Shown one piece after another: positions 9,299 through 18,281 of a DNA stretch of 64,000 nucleotides. The position numbers were made by a program, and so were the translations under genes. The notes below the pieces were generated by a model, which worked only from the letters and a program-made list of their open reading frames with translations, had not been told where the DNA came from and ran no database searches. Source of the stretch: JAHQVK01 sp036788295 (GTDB taxonomy: Bacteria > Myxococcota > Kuafuiibacteriia > Kuafuiibacteriales > Kuafuiibacteriaceae); the NCBI GenBank assembly GCA_036788295.1, contig DAIQNR010000026.1, positions 1 to 64,000 of the forward strand, in the 5' to 3' direction. Position 1 is the stretch's first letter. Every line of letters begins with the position of its first letter.

Positions 9299-9520
9299 TC
9301 CCGGATCGGACCACGAGCCCACGCCGAGGGCAATCTCCGCCCCGGCCGAGGGCGAGCGAGGCGACCCGAGCGGCTGCTTGCCGCAGGGGAACCCTCCGAT
9401 ACATCCAGAGTCTCGTCGTTCGAGGGCGCTTCAGACCCCGATGGCTGGCCGGGCGGACGATGGCTCGCCGAGCAAACGAGGACTGGCCGAGCGAACCGAA
9501 GGCTGTACCCTCGGGCCGCC

Positions 9521-10480
9521 ATGCGGGCCAAGACTCCGCTGCTCCTCGCGCTCGTCGTCGCTGGCCCTGCCCGCGCGCAGGAAGCGCCGTCCTACGTCGA
9601 ACGAGCGCTGGCCGGGCGAAATCCCCCGACCTCTCTTTCGTCCGAGCTGCTCGATCCCACCGGTCGGACCCGCTTTCACGTGACCGCGCAGGCGAGCTTC
9701 ATCGAAGACGGGGAGACCTTCGGAGACGCGGGCTCGTCCTGGGCGTTCGAGCCGTTTGGCGCCGTCCGCCTCGCCGAAGGCATCACCGTGGGGGGCAGCC
9801 TGCCGTTTGGCGTCTTCTCTCGTCCTGGCACGACCGAAGCGGTGCTCGGCAACCTTCGGCTCGCCGGATCGGCCGGCGCCTCGATCCCGATCGACAGCGC
9901 CGACACGAGCCTCGAGGGCTTGCGTCTGCACCTCGCCGGAGGGCTGGACCTGCATTTTCCCACCCACTCCGAGCCAGGAGAGGCCTGCAACGACCAGAGA
10001 TCGCTGTGCCCTGGCTCGGCCCTGATCGCCGGCCTGCGGGCCTACGACCCGGTCGCGTTTCGACCCCACACCACCGCCGCCCGGGTCCGCGCGCAGGTCG
10101 GGATCAACTGGCGCGGGCTCCGCCTCGCAACCGAGGGCGCCGTCATCCCCGGAGTCCAGGTGTCCGGACCGGACGAGGGCACCGCCTTTCTCGAGTTCGC
10201 GTGGGCGGTCCGCGCCTCTGCGGTCATCGAGCAGCTGGTCGAACCGTTCGCCGAGCTGCTCAGCAGCGGGACGAGCCTCGTCCCGGACCAGAGCGCCTTG
10301 CAGCGCCGGCACCTCGCGCTCGGGGTCCGGCTCCACTTCGTCGAGCTGCGCCCGGCGGTGCAGGTCACGATCGACCTCGAGCAGGGGGCAGCGTTTTTCG
10401 GCATCGATATCGCCACCGTGCTCCGTCCGGTTCTCCGCAGCGGCGCCTCCGTGCCGAACCTCGACGAGTGGCGCGACTGA
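9521..10480 (+). CDS. Probable outer-membrane protein
   Basis: A 319-residue protein starting at the ATG at 9521, chosen because it is followed at once by a signal peptide (Lys3-Thr-Pro, Leu/Ala/Val core, cleavage near PARAQEA). The mature part has regularly alternating hydrophobic and polar residues, frequent Gly and aromatic positions, and a terminal strand pair, as in beta-barrels that myxobacteria export. One short Cys pair (EACNDQRSLCPG) may form a disulphide. The long open frame upstream of this start is a shadow of the phosphorylase genes. Function unknown. It is divergent from the nucleoside operon, separated by about 220 bases in which I see no clear promoter. Confidence 0.75.
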   Translation: MRAKTPLLLALVVAGPARAQEAPSYVERALAGRNPPTSLSSELLDPTGRTRFHVTAQASFIEDGETFGDAGSSWAFEPFGAVRLAEGITVGGSLPFGVFSRPGTTEAVLGNLRLAGSAGASIPIDSADTSLEGLRLHLAGGLDLHFPTHSEPGEACNDQRSLCPGSALIAGLRAYDPVAFRPHTTAARVRAQVGINWRGLRLATEGAVIPGVQVSGPDEGTAFLEFAWAVRASAVIEQLVEPFAELLSSGTSLVPDQSALQRRHLALGVRLHFVELRPAVQVTIDLEQGAAFFGIDIATVLRPVLRSGASVPNLDEWRD

Positions 10481-10599
10481 GGGCTGGGCGCTTCGAACCG
10501 AACGGCCGGCGGGAAGGCGCGCCGATCGCCCACCGAGCCCAACCGCCCGGGGCCAGTCGGAGCTTGGCGGTGCCTGCGCCCGCGGGCTAGTTCGCCGGA

Positions 10600-12021
10600 G
10601 TGTCCGGGGACGACGAACTTCCGCCCCACCTCCGTTCGCGCCTCGGCGCGGCCCGTTCCGGCCCCGCCGCCCGCGCCATCGATCGGGCGATGAACCGAAC
10701 GCTCGAGAAGCTCGGCACCGGCCGCTTCGGGCGGGCAGCGAAGCTCGGGAAGCTGGCGGTCAGCGGCGGAGCCCGGGCCCTGATCGAGCGCGCGAGCGGG
10801 GCCCGAGGGGAGGGCCGGGGGGTTGCCGTCGCAGCGGAGATGCTCGAGACCTTCTCCGAGCTGCGCGGCGTGAGCATGAAGCTCGGACAGATGCTCTCCT
10901 ACCTCGACGATGCGCTGCCCCCAGAAGCGCGCAAGGTGCTGTCGGTCCTTCAGCGGGACGTGGCGCCGATGCCGTGGTCGGCCATGCGCTCCGTCTTCGA
11001 GGAAGGGGTGAAGAAGTCACCCGAGCAGGTGTTCGAGGACTTCGACGAGACCCCGATCGCCGCCGCCTCCATCGGCCAGGTCCACCGCGCGGTGCTGCCG
11101 GGCGGGCGCGAGGTCGCGGTGAAGCTCCAGTACCCCGGCATGGCGCGCGCGATGCGCTCCGACCTCAAGAACGCGCGGATCTTGGGCCTCATGCAGCGCC
11201 TCTTGTCATTCAGCACCGACACCGAGGCGATCATGAAGGAGCTCGAGGAGCGCTTCGTGGACGAGTGCGACTACCGAAAGGAAGCGGCATACCAAAAGGC
11301 GTACCGCACGCGCTTCCGTGGCCATCCCCAGGTCGTCGTCCCCGAGGTGCACGAAGAGCTCTGCTCCGAGCAGGTCCTGGTGACCGACTTCTATCGAGGC
11401 CGTGGGTTCTACGAGTGGCTTCAAGACGGCCCGGACCACGACGCCCGGCAGCGAGCCGTCCGCTCGTTCTACCGATTCTATCTGGGCTCGTTCTACCTCG
11501 ACGGGCTCTTCAACTGCGACCCCCACCCCGGCAACTATCTCTTCCTCGACGACGGCCGGATCGTGTTTCTCGACTATGGCTGCTGCCGCCGCTACCCGGC
11601 CGAGCGGATCGAGCAGTGGGTGGAGCTGTGCCGGGTGGTCTGCGCCGACGACGGCGACCGGCTGGAGCGGGTCGCCACCGAGCTCGGGTTCATCCGCGGT
11701 CCAGGCGCCTACGACCGCGCCGCGTTTCGCGACCTCATGCGCTACCTCTACCTGCCGTATCTCTCCGACGCGCCCTTCGCCTTCGCCGACCACCGACCGC
11801 AAGACACCTTTCGGCAGATGTTCGTGGAGAACGCGAACCTCTTCAAGCTGAACATGCCCGCGGACGCCGTCTTCCTGAACCGGATCGGGTTTGGGCTCGT
11901 GTCCCTGATGGCCGAGATGGGGGGCGTGCTCAACGTCCGCCACTACGTCGATTCGTACTTCGAAGGCGTCGATCCCGACTGGCCCGAGGACGAGTGGAGG
12001 GGCCAGCGATTCGTGGTCTGA
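10600..12021 (+). CDS. ABC1/UbiB-family atypical kinase
   Basis: A 473-residue member of the ABC1/ADCK/UbiB family (GTG start), atypical protein-kinase-like ATPases linked to ubiquinone and lipid metabolism. Visible signatures are the family-specific KxGQ motif (MKLGQMLS), the alanine-rich AAASIGQVH loop that replaces the glycine loop, the Lys of VAVKLQYPG, the catalytic-loop equivalent CDPHPGN and the metal-binding LDYG. No C-terminal membrane helices like those of Escherichia coli UbiB are visible. No ubiquinone-biosynthesis gene is nearby, so the quinone link is family knowledge only. A strong hairpin lies 12 bases downstream. Confidence 0.9.
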   Translation: MSGDDELPPHLRSRLGAARSGPAARAIDRAMNRTLEKLGTGRFGRAAKLGKLAVSGGARALIERASGARGEGRGVAVAAEMLETFSELRGVSMKLGQMLSYLDDALPPEARKVLSVLQRDVAPMPWSAMRSVFEEGVKKSPEQVFEDFDETPIAAASIGQVHRAVLPGGREVAVKLQYPGMARAMRSDLKNARILGLMQRLLSFSTDTEAIMKELEERFVDECDYRKEAAYQKAYRTRFRGHPQVVVPEVHEELCSEQVLVTDFYRGRGFYEWLQDGPDHDARQRAVRSFYRFYLGSFYLDGLFNCDPHPGNYLFLDDGRIVFLDYGCCRRYPAERIEQWVELCRVVCADDGDRLERVATELGFIRGPGAYDRAAFRDLMRYLYLPYLSDAPFAFADHRPQDTFRQMFVENANLFKLNMPADAVFLNRIGFGLVSLMAEMGGVLNVRHYVDSYFEGVDPDWPEDEWRGQRFVV

Positions 12022-12033
12022 GCGCAGGAAGGT

Positions 12034-12084
12034 CCCCGCCGCCTTCGGTGGGAGGAGGAGGAGGAGGGACCAAAGGCGGCGGGG
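12034..12084 (+). terminator. 12-bp-stem hairpin with a GGA-repeat loop
   Basis: CCCCGCCGCCTT (12034-12045) pairs perfectly with AAGGCGGCGGGG (12073-12084). The loop is a polypurine tract of repeated GGA triplets. It lies 12 bases after the UbiB-family stop and about 110 bases before the topoisomerase start. No T-run follows. It may act as a terminator or attenuator, and the GGA tract could fold as a G-rich tetraplex instead. A smaller CTCTC/GAGAG dyad follows at 12104-12117. Confidence 0.5.
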
Positions 12085-12193
12085 ATGAGAGGCGCTTTCG
12101 TGACTCTCGATTGAGAGACTACGGGGGGTCGGCGGCGCGAGCAAGCGATTTGTTTTCGCAACGCGTCATTCGCGGCCCGGGACCGAAGCTTCG

Positions 12194-15100
12194 ATGGACT
12201 TGAGCGCTATCGTCGCCGAGAAGCGGTCCGTGGCCCAGGTCCTCGCCCGGTGCCTCGGGGCGACAGCACCGGTCGAGAACGCCTTCATCGGTGGCGGCTT
12301 CGTCGTGACCTGGCTCAGCGGCCATGTCGCCGAGCTGAGCGAGCCCGGCGACGTCGACGCTCGATGGCGGCGGTGGACGGCGGAGGAGCTGCCGATGCTC
12401 CCCCGCCCGATACCGTGGCGGGTGACCGACCCGGTCCGCTTCGAGGCGGCCCGGCGCTGGCTTCGGGACCCGAGCGTAACGAGGGTCGTCGGCGCGACCG
12501 ACGCCGGACGAGAAGGCGAGCTCATCTTTCGCGTTCTGCTCGAGCTGGTCGGGCTCGATCCGGTCGCCCGGGAACTCCCCATCGAGCGGCTGTGGCTGGT
12601 TTCGCTGACCCCGGAGGCGGTGGCCGAGGCCTTCGCTCGCCTGCGGCCGGCCGCCGCTTTCGAGGGCCTGTACGCCGCCGGCCTCGGGCGGGCCACGATC
12701 GATTGGTGGGTGGGCATGAATCTGTCTCGGGCGATGAGCCTCGCCGCTCACGCCCCTCGCGCCGCCGGTCGGGTTCAGACGCCCACCCTGGTCGAGGTGG
12801 CGAGGCGGGACGCGGACCGGGCCGCCCACGTCCCGAAGCGGCTCGAGCGGCTCACTGCCCGGATTGGCCCGGTCGCTGCAGCCCTCGTCGGCCCCGGCAC
12901 CGAGCTGGCCTTGACCGGGCCCGTCGGCCACCTCTCGGGCTGGGCGGGGGCGCTGCAGGGAGCGGAGGTGGAGCTCTTCCATCGAGAGCGACGCGCCGAG
13001 CGGATTTGGCCGGCGCCGCTCTTCGACCTAGACGGGCTGCAGCAGCGAGCCCACGCGGTTCTCGGCCTGACCGCCAAAGCTACGCTCGACGCCGCCCAGC
13101 GGCTGTACGAGCGGGAGCTCATCACCTACCCCCGAACCGCGAGCCAAACCCTCCCCTCCTCGGTCGCGAGCGCGCTTCGTCCCGGCGCCTCTGCCGACCG
13201 GCTCGGGCTCCCGCTGCCGCCCACCCCGCTCGACCCGCGCCACGTCAGCGACGACAGCGGTCACGACCACCACGCGATCGTGCCCACCGGCGCTCCCTTG
13301 CCCGATGACCTCGACCCGGAGGCCCGCGCCGTGCTCGAGCTGGTGGACCGCCGGCTGCTCGCCGTCCTCGCCGGGCCAGCCGATACGAGCCTCGAGACGA
13401 TGCGATTTCGCGTGTTGCAACTGGGCTTGCCGCTCACCGGCGCCGCTCCCGCTGGGCGCCTTCACCCTCGTCACCCCGACCCGGAGCTGCTCGCTGCCCG
13501 GCGCGAGGTGATGCACCCCGGGTGGTGGGGGATGGAGGGGGCGCCGCCCGGTGCCGGCGAGGAGGAGGCCCCCTGGCCGCCTCTCTCCGTCCCATCGCGG
13601 GCCAGGGTGACGGAGGTTCGGATCGAGACGTGGATTCAGCCCCCGCCGCCGGTTCATGACGACGCGAGCCTCATCGGGTGGATGCGCACCCACGGTCTCG
13701 GGACCCCAGCGACCCGCGCCGACACCCTGGAGGGGCTCATCGCGCGGGGGTACGTCGAGCGCCGCGGCGGCCTGGTCTGCACCGAGCTCGGGCGCTCGCT
13801 CGCGAACGCGGCCCCGGCCGCGCTCGCCGAGCCGGCGTGGACGGCGCGCCTGGAAGCCGAGCTCTCGGAGGTCCAGCGGGGAAGCCGGCCGCTGTCGGCG
13901 GTGCTCGACCGGGCCGCGTCCGATGTCGCCCGGCTCGTGGCCGACGTGCTGGCGGTCGCGCCCGATGCCCCGGAGCCGTCCGGCGCGGTGCGCATCGAGC
14001 CGGAGCAGCCGATGCCGCCGGCGGGCGGGTCTTGGGCCCGGTTCCTCGAAGTGCTCGGTGAGGGGGTCGATGCGGCGGCGGTCGCCGACGCCAAGAGGGC
14101 GATGGTCCAGGGGCAGCCGGTGGTGCTCGGCGTCTCGAGCCCGTGGCTCTTGTCCCGATATGCGCTTCACCTTGGCTCTCTCGTGTACACCGGCGCGCCC
14201 GCCCCGTTCGTGGACGACGAGGCGCAGCTTCTTTGCGGTCTCGGGGTGAGAGCAGCCCGCATCGACGACCCGAGGCGAGCCGAGGCCGAGCTCGCCGAGG
14301 GACGGCTCGACGTCGCGCTCGTGCCCCTCGATGGGCTCGAGGAGCGATCGGCGGTCCCCGGGGTGGTGGACGACCTCGACCATCCGCGGGCCGACGCGGT
14401 CGTGGCCACCGCCGCCCTCGCCTGCCCAAAGACCGGGGCCTCCCTCGCCGCCAGGGTGGACGGCACCTGCGCGTTCGAGGTCGCCCCGGCGAGCCCCAAA
14501 GCCCTCGCCGCCGCGCTCTCTGCCGCCGGCGGCCCGGCGCTGGTGGTGGTGCGGACGCCCGCCGACGCCGAGGCCCTCGCCCGCACCCACGGCGGCGAGG
14601 CGTTTCACGGGCACTTGCCACCAGCGGAGCGGGCCGCCCACCTCGAGCGCTTCGCCCGTGGTCGGTCGGCCGCGCTCTTCGCCACCGAAGCCCTGCCCGA
14701 CCGGCTGGCCGCGCCCGGCCTCGCCGCGGTGATCTTCGCCGGCAGGCCGTCCGGTCTCTCCGCGCTGGCCCGGCGCGCGCTCGGTCCGGCGGCGCTCGAC
14801 GACACCTATCGCGCCGTCGTGATCGACGACCGGGTGCAGCCCGACTCCGAGCCGGCCGCTGCGCTGCTTCGGTGGGTCGCGGACGCCGTCGCCGCCGGAG
14901 CCGACTCCGAGGCCGCGATCTCGCAAGCGTGCCGGCTCGAGCGCTCGGTGGTGGCCCGCTCGCTCACCGCGCTCGCCGCCTACGGGGGGGTTCGGGCCGA
15001 GGCCGACGGCCGCTACCGGCCCGCCGACCAGGGCTGGCCAGCGCGTCACGCCCGCCGCGTCGGCCGGCGCGAGGCCGACGGGCGCGCCCTCGCTTGGTGG

Positions 15101-15460
15101 CTTGCCGCCCACGGCTGCCGGCTTTGCGCGCTCGACCGGGCGCTCGAGCGGGTCCCCGGCCCGCCGTGCGGCGTGTGCGACCGCTGCGACCCCCAGGGCG
15201 CGTGGGTCCGGCGATTTCGAGCCCCTTCGCCCGAGGAGCGGGCGGCGATGACCGAGCTCATCGGGCAGCTTCAGGCTGGCGCCATGACGAGGGCGGCGGT
15301 TCGCGACGCGCTGTCACCGCGGGGCTTCGGCCGAGCGGAGGTCGACCGAATGCTCGGAGGGCTCGCCGCCGCCGGTGTGCTCGAAGTGGACGGGCAGGTG
15401 CGGCTCGGGCCCGAGGCTCTCACCCCGGACGCGCTGAGCTTCGTAGACCTCGACGCCTGA
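12194..15460 (+). CDS. Topoisomerase III fused to a degenerate RecQ-like helicase
   Basis: A 1088-residue fusion. Residues 1-560 are a type IA topoisomerase of the TopB class, which passes single strands through a transient break. The TOPRIM site ATDAGREGELIFR begins at residue 101 (Asp103, Glu107), the catalytic tyrosine is Tyr312 in ITYPRT, and DHHAIVPT follows. Residues about 590-970 follow the plan of both RecQ helicase lobes, but the Walker A position (near residue 645, GVSSPWLLS) has no GKS and no DEAH box is seen. Lobe 2 is traceable as FHGHLPPAER, FARGR and ALFATEAL. The RecQ zinc domain is intact: Cys975, Cys992, Cys995 and Cys998 keep the Escherichia coli spacing (17, 3, 3). The last 80 residues look winged-helix-like. 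I infer an ATP-independent DNA-binding RecQ remnant coupled to Top3. Confidence 0.9.
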   Translation: MDLSAIVAEKRSVAQVLARCLGATAPVENAFIGGGFVVTWLSGHVAELSEPGDVDARWRRWTAEELPMLPRPIPWRVTDPVRFEAARRWLRDPSVTRVVGATDAGREGELIFRVLLELVGLDPVARELPIERLWLVSLTPEAVAEAFARLRPAAAFEGLYAAGLGRATIDWWVGMNLSRAMSLAAHAPRAAGRVQTPTLVEVARRDADRAAHVPKRLERLTARIGPVAAALVGPGTELALTGPVGHLSGWAGALQGAEVELFHRERRAERIWPAPLFDLDGLQQRAHAVLGLTAKATLDAAQRLYERELITYPRTASQTLPSSVASALRPGASADRLGLPLPPTPLDPRHVSDDSGHDHHAIVPTGAPLPDDLDPEARAVLELVDRRLLAVLAGPADTSLETMRFRVLQLGLPLTGAAPAGRLHPRHPDPELLAARREVMHPGWWGMEGAPPGAGEEEAPWPPLSVPSRARVTEVRIETWIQPPPPVHDDASLIGWMRTHGLGTPATRADTLEGLIARGYVERRGGLVCTELGRSLANAAPAALAEPAWTARLEAELSEVQRGSRPLSAVLDRAASDVARLVADVLAVAPDAPEPSGAVRIEPEQPMPPAGGSWARFLEVLGEGVDAAAVADAKRAMVQGQPVVLGVSSPWLLSRYALHLGSLVYTGAPAPFVDDEAQLLCGLGVRAARIDDPRRAEAELAEGRLDVALVPLDGLEERSAVPGVVDDLDHPRADAVVATAALACPKTGASLAARVDGTCAFEVAPASPKALAAALSAAGGPALVVVRTPADAEALARTHGGEAFHGHLPPAERAAHLERFARGRSAALFATEALPDRLAAPGLAAVIFAGRPSGLSALARRALGPAALDDTYRAVVIDDRVQPDSEPAAALLRWVADAVAAGADSEAAISQACRLERSVVARSLTALAAYGGVRAEADGRYRPADQGWPARHARRVGRREADGRALAWWLAAHGCRLCALDRALERVPGPPCGVCDRCDPQGAWVRRFRAPSPEERAAMTELIGQLQAGAMTRAAVRDALSPRGFGRAEVDRMLGGLAAAGVLEVDGQVRLGPEALTPDALSFVDLDA

Positions 15461-16039
15461 TCAACCGAGGTTCTCGTTCACGAAGTCCCAGTTCACGAGC
15501 GCCCAGAACGCCTCGAGGTACTTCGGACGAGCGTTCCGATAGTCCACATAGTAGGCGTGCTCCCACACGTCGCAGGTCAGAAGTGGGGTGTGCCCATCGG
15601 TCATCGGGTTGCCGGCGTCGTGGGTGTCCACGATCTTCAGGCCTCCGGCGACGTCCTTCACGAGCCAGGCCCAGCCCGAGCCGAAGTGGGCTCCGGCCGC
15701 GGCGTCGAAAGCGGACTTGAACTGCTCGAACGATCCGAAGGCGGCGTCGATCGCCGCGGCGCTCTTCCCGGTCGGCGTGCCCCCGCCGTTCGGGGAGAGG
15801 CAGTTCCAGTAGAAGCTGTGGTTCCACACTTGCGCTGCCTGGTTGAACAGCTTGCCGGAGGTCGTCTTGACCAGCTCTTCGAGCGACTTGCTCGCATCTG
15901 GAGTGCCTTCGATGAGCTGGTTCAGCGTGTCCACGTACTTCTGGTGGTGCTTGCCGTGGTGGTACTCCAGCGTCTCCGCGGAGATGTGGGGAGCGAGCGC
16001 GGTCTTGTCGTAGGGGAGGGTCGGAAGAGTGAAAGCCAT
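15461..16039 (-). CDS. sodB: Iron superoxide dismutase
   Basis: A 192-residue Fe/Mn-type superoxide dismutase, which converts superoxide to oxygen and peroxide in the cytoplasm (no signal peptide). Metal ligands are His27, His74 (QVWNH), and the Asp and His of DVWEH. Gln70 in the AAQVWNH segment is the position used by iron enzymes, so Fe is the likelier metal. The start has a good ribosome site, AAGGAG about 8 bases upstream on the minus strand. The stop codon directly abuts the stop of the convergent topoisomerase fusion with no base between. The HAD-IG nucleotidase gene lies upstream on the same strand. Confidence 0.96.
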   Translation of the reverse strand: MAFTLPTLPYDKTALAPHISAETLEYHHGKHHQKYVDTLNQLIEGTPDASKSLEELVKTTSGKLFNQAAQVWNHSFYWNCLSPNGGGTPTGKSAAAIDAAFGSFEQFKSAFDAAAGAHFGSGWAWLVKDVAGGLKIVDTHDAGNPMTDGHTPLLTCDVWEHAYYVDYRNARPKYLEAFWALVNWDFVNENLG

Positions 16040-16103
16040 GGTTGGGAACTCCTTGGGGACGTGTTTTCACGGCCCCGAGGACGGAGTCAATGAAGCGCCG
16101 ACG

Positions 16104-17540
16104 TCAGGCCGGGCTCGCCCCCTCCGTGTTCGGATCGTGGGGCAGGCTGCCCCGCACCGAGCGCAAGTACGCATGCGGTCCGTGAAAGAGGAAGTTCGAC
16201 ACCCGCGAGGTGTAGATGTCGGCGTAGCGCTCGACCTGCCTCGCGAGGTAGCTCTTGTCGTTGCCGGTCCGCATGAGCGGGCCCCAGCTCTCGCTCGACA
16301 ACGTGGCCGCCGCCCGGGCCAGGGGGGCCACCCGAGCGTCGAGCGCCTCGAGCGCGGCCCGGAGGGTGCCGAGCTGCTGCCGCAGCTGCTCGGCGCCCAG
16401 CTCGTCCGCAGGCCCGTAGCCCTTGTCCACCCGCTGCAGCCGGACCTTCAGCTGCGCGCTCTGTTCCTCGAGCGCCGCCTTCTCGTCCATGAGGATCCGC
16501 AGCTCGTTCTGCTCCGGCTGAAACCGCTCCATGGCCTCCACCTCCGCCTCGAGCTCGCGCAGCACGAGCGCCGTGCGCCACCGCTGGATGCTCTTGGACA
16601 CGTGCACGTCGCTGAAGATGTGGTCGCCGACATACAGGACCTGGTCGCCGGATACCCCGAGCCACTGCTCCACCAAGGTCGCGTCGCCTCCGCTGTAGAT
16701 CCGGCCTCCCTGCAGCGCTCGGCCCACCGGCCGCAGCAGCCCGTCTTCGGTGGCCACCTCGTACAGCGGGTTCCTGTGGGTGAAGAACGCCGGTTTCCTG
16801 GCATCGACCATGACCACGTCGAACAGATCTCGCCAGCCGAGGCCGGGGGGCAGAAACCGGTCGAACGCGTAGGCCATCATCGCTCGGGTGTAGCTCCAAT
16901 CCGAGTTGGTGATGAGCACGAGCCGCTTCTTGGCGTTCTTCAGGTCCAGCAGCGCCAGCGCGCAGTCGGGGTCCAGCACCACGAACCGCTCCGGCTCGGC
17001 GGCGATGTCCCCCTTCAGGTTTCCCTCGAGGTGGGCGAGGTCCACCGACGCCCTCACTTTGGCGTAGAGGTCGGCGTAGCCGCGGATCCCGGGCAGCGAC
17101 ACCCCCGCGTCGAGCAGGTCCACCAGCTCGGCGTACAGGCAGGCGTCGCTCATCGAGAACAGCGTGTTCATGAACTCCCAGCGGGGTTCGGCCAGGTCCA
17201 CGATCACCCGGGCGTAGACCTCCCGCAGCCGCTCGAACGGGATCGGCTGGGATCCGTGAAACGCCTGGGTCACGAAGCCGAACCGGTTGGCCTTCACCAC
17301 GTTGCCGAGCGCGGTGTCCACGACCAGACCCCGGATCATCATCCCGGGGTCGAAACGGAGCCGTTCAGTGGGAAAGCCCTCTTGCGTCAGCACCTGCAGC
17401 GCGTGGTGGAAGGCGTGCCGCTCCCAAGCCTCCACGTCGTAGTGGATGAGCGTGTAGTCCATGTCGAAGCCGATGGCTTCCATGGCGCGGAGGTTCAGGG
17501 TGCGGTTGGCAAAGATCCGGCGGGGACGGGGGATCGACAT
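16104..17540 (-). CDS. HAD-IG family 5'-nucleotidase
   Basis: A 478-residue member of the HAD-IG 5'-nucleotidase group, related to eukaryotic cytosolic purine 5'-nucleotidase II. Motif I is FDMDYTL (residues about 24-30) and motif IV is near YVGDHIFSDV. A Leu/Glu/Gln-rich coiled-coil-like segment follows at about 340-400. The long insertion between motifs I and IV is normal for this group. Expected reaction: removal of phosphate from (purine) nucleoside 5'-monophosphates. No signal peptide. It is followed on the same strand by sodB after 64 bases, but no functional link is evident. Confidence 0.88.
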   Translation of the reverse strand: MSIPRPRRIFANRTLNLRAMEAIGFDMDYTLIHYDVEAWERHAFHHALQVLTQEGFPTERLRFDPGMMIRGLVVDTALGNVVKANRFGFVTQAFHGSQPIPFERLREVYARVIVDLAEPRWEFMNTLFSMSDACLYAELVDLLDAGVSLPGIRGYADLYAKVRASVDLAHLEGNLKGDIAAEPERFVVLDPDCALALLDLKNAKKRLVLITNSDWSYTRAMMAYAFDRFLPPGLGWRDLFDVVMVDARKPAFFTHRNPLYEVATEDGLLRPVGRALQGGRIYSGGDATLVEQWLGVSGDQVLYVGDHIFSDVHVSKSIQRWRTALVLRELEAEVEAMERFQPEQNELRILMDEKAALEEQSAQLKVRLQRVDKGYGPADELGAEQLRQQLGTLRAALEALDARVAPLARAAATLSSESWGPLMRTGNDKSYLARQVERYADIYTSRVSNFLFHGPHAYLRSVRGSLPHDPNTEGASPA

Positions 17541-17586
17541 CGGGACCCAACCATCCCCCCACCCTCCCCTCGAGGGAAGCCATCGT

Positions 17587-18069
17587 TCACGGGCCGACGA
17601 TCCGGTCGAGCTCCAAGCACTCGAGGAACGGGTAGACGTGATCGAGCTCCGGCCCGCCGCTGCCGGGGATCGCGGCCGCCCGCAGCGACCGGGTGAGCTC
17701 CGGGGCCCGCCGACGGTAGTGGTTCAGGAGAGCCGAGACCGACCATCGCCCGTTGCTCCGCCCGAGCAGGAGGACCTCGGCCGCCGGGTCCCGCTCCGAG
17801 ATGACCAGGGCTCCCACGAGCACCGCCGGCGCCGATCCCCGGTCGAAGGGCTGCTCGATGATGTTGCCTCGGGGGTGTTCACTGAGCGCGATGGCCCACC
17901 ACGGTCGGTCCTGCTCTCGAAGAGCGAGCACGATCCGCTCCTCCGGTACGAGGGACCGCGCTCGGTCGAGCAAGGACAGGAACCGGTCCTGGTCGTCCGC
18001 GACGTGGTAGGGGCGAAGAAAGGCCCAATCTATGAGGCACCAGAGGTTGGCTTCGGCGACGGAGTTCAT
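17587..18069 (-). CDS. Hypothetical protein
   Basis: A 160-residue protein of unrecognised family when started at the ATG at 18069. It is rich in Arg, Leu and Trp, with an acidic C-terminus, no signal peptide and no membrane helix. The reading frame stays open much further upstream, and another ATG at 18282 would add a hydrophobic and then basic segment. That stretch is AT-rich and contains two dyads, so I treat it as promoter DNA. Nothing in the sequence gives a function. Confidence 0.6.
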   Translation of the reverse strand: MNSVAEANLWCLIDWAFLRPYHVADDQDRFLSLLDRARSLVPEERIVLALREQDRPWWAIALSEHPRGNIIEQPFDRGSAPAVLVGALVISERDPAAEVLLLGRSNGRWSVSALLNHYRRRAPELTRSLRAAAIPGSGGPELDHVYPFLECLELDRIVGP

Positions 18070-18281
18070 CGGCTGGTGCTCATTCCGTAGGGCACGGAAC
18101 GTGCCGCCGGCCTCACCCCGGAATTTCCACCCCGCCCCCTGGGGTTTTTTCCACTGTTCGAAACGCCTGAACCATCCATAGGTCGGCACGGTAACACCAC
18201 CGTGCGGCGAGAGCGAGAGTTTCCGAAAAAAGAAAGAAAAAACGTGCACAAATCCGACAAGTACGACAAAACCCCTAGCCA
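18070..18281. promoter_or_regulatory. AT-rich intergenic stretch with two GCACG-type dyads
   Basis: Between the outer-membrane protein and the 160-residue gene, both minus strand. Dyad A is GGCACG-GAA-CGTGCC (18091-18105). Dyad B is GCACGG-TAACACCA-CCGTGC (18186-18205). They share the GCACG half. Homopurine A-rich DNA (18225-18242, T-rich on the minus strand) follows and may belong to transcript termination of the export operon. An operator or terminator role is inference. No convincing -35/-10 pair is seen. Confidence 0.4.

Noticed and set aside
13028..15112. 694-residue open frame on the minus strand
   Set aside because: Shadow of the topoisomerase fusion. Gly/Arg/Val-rich with no motif.
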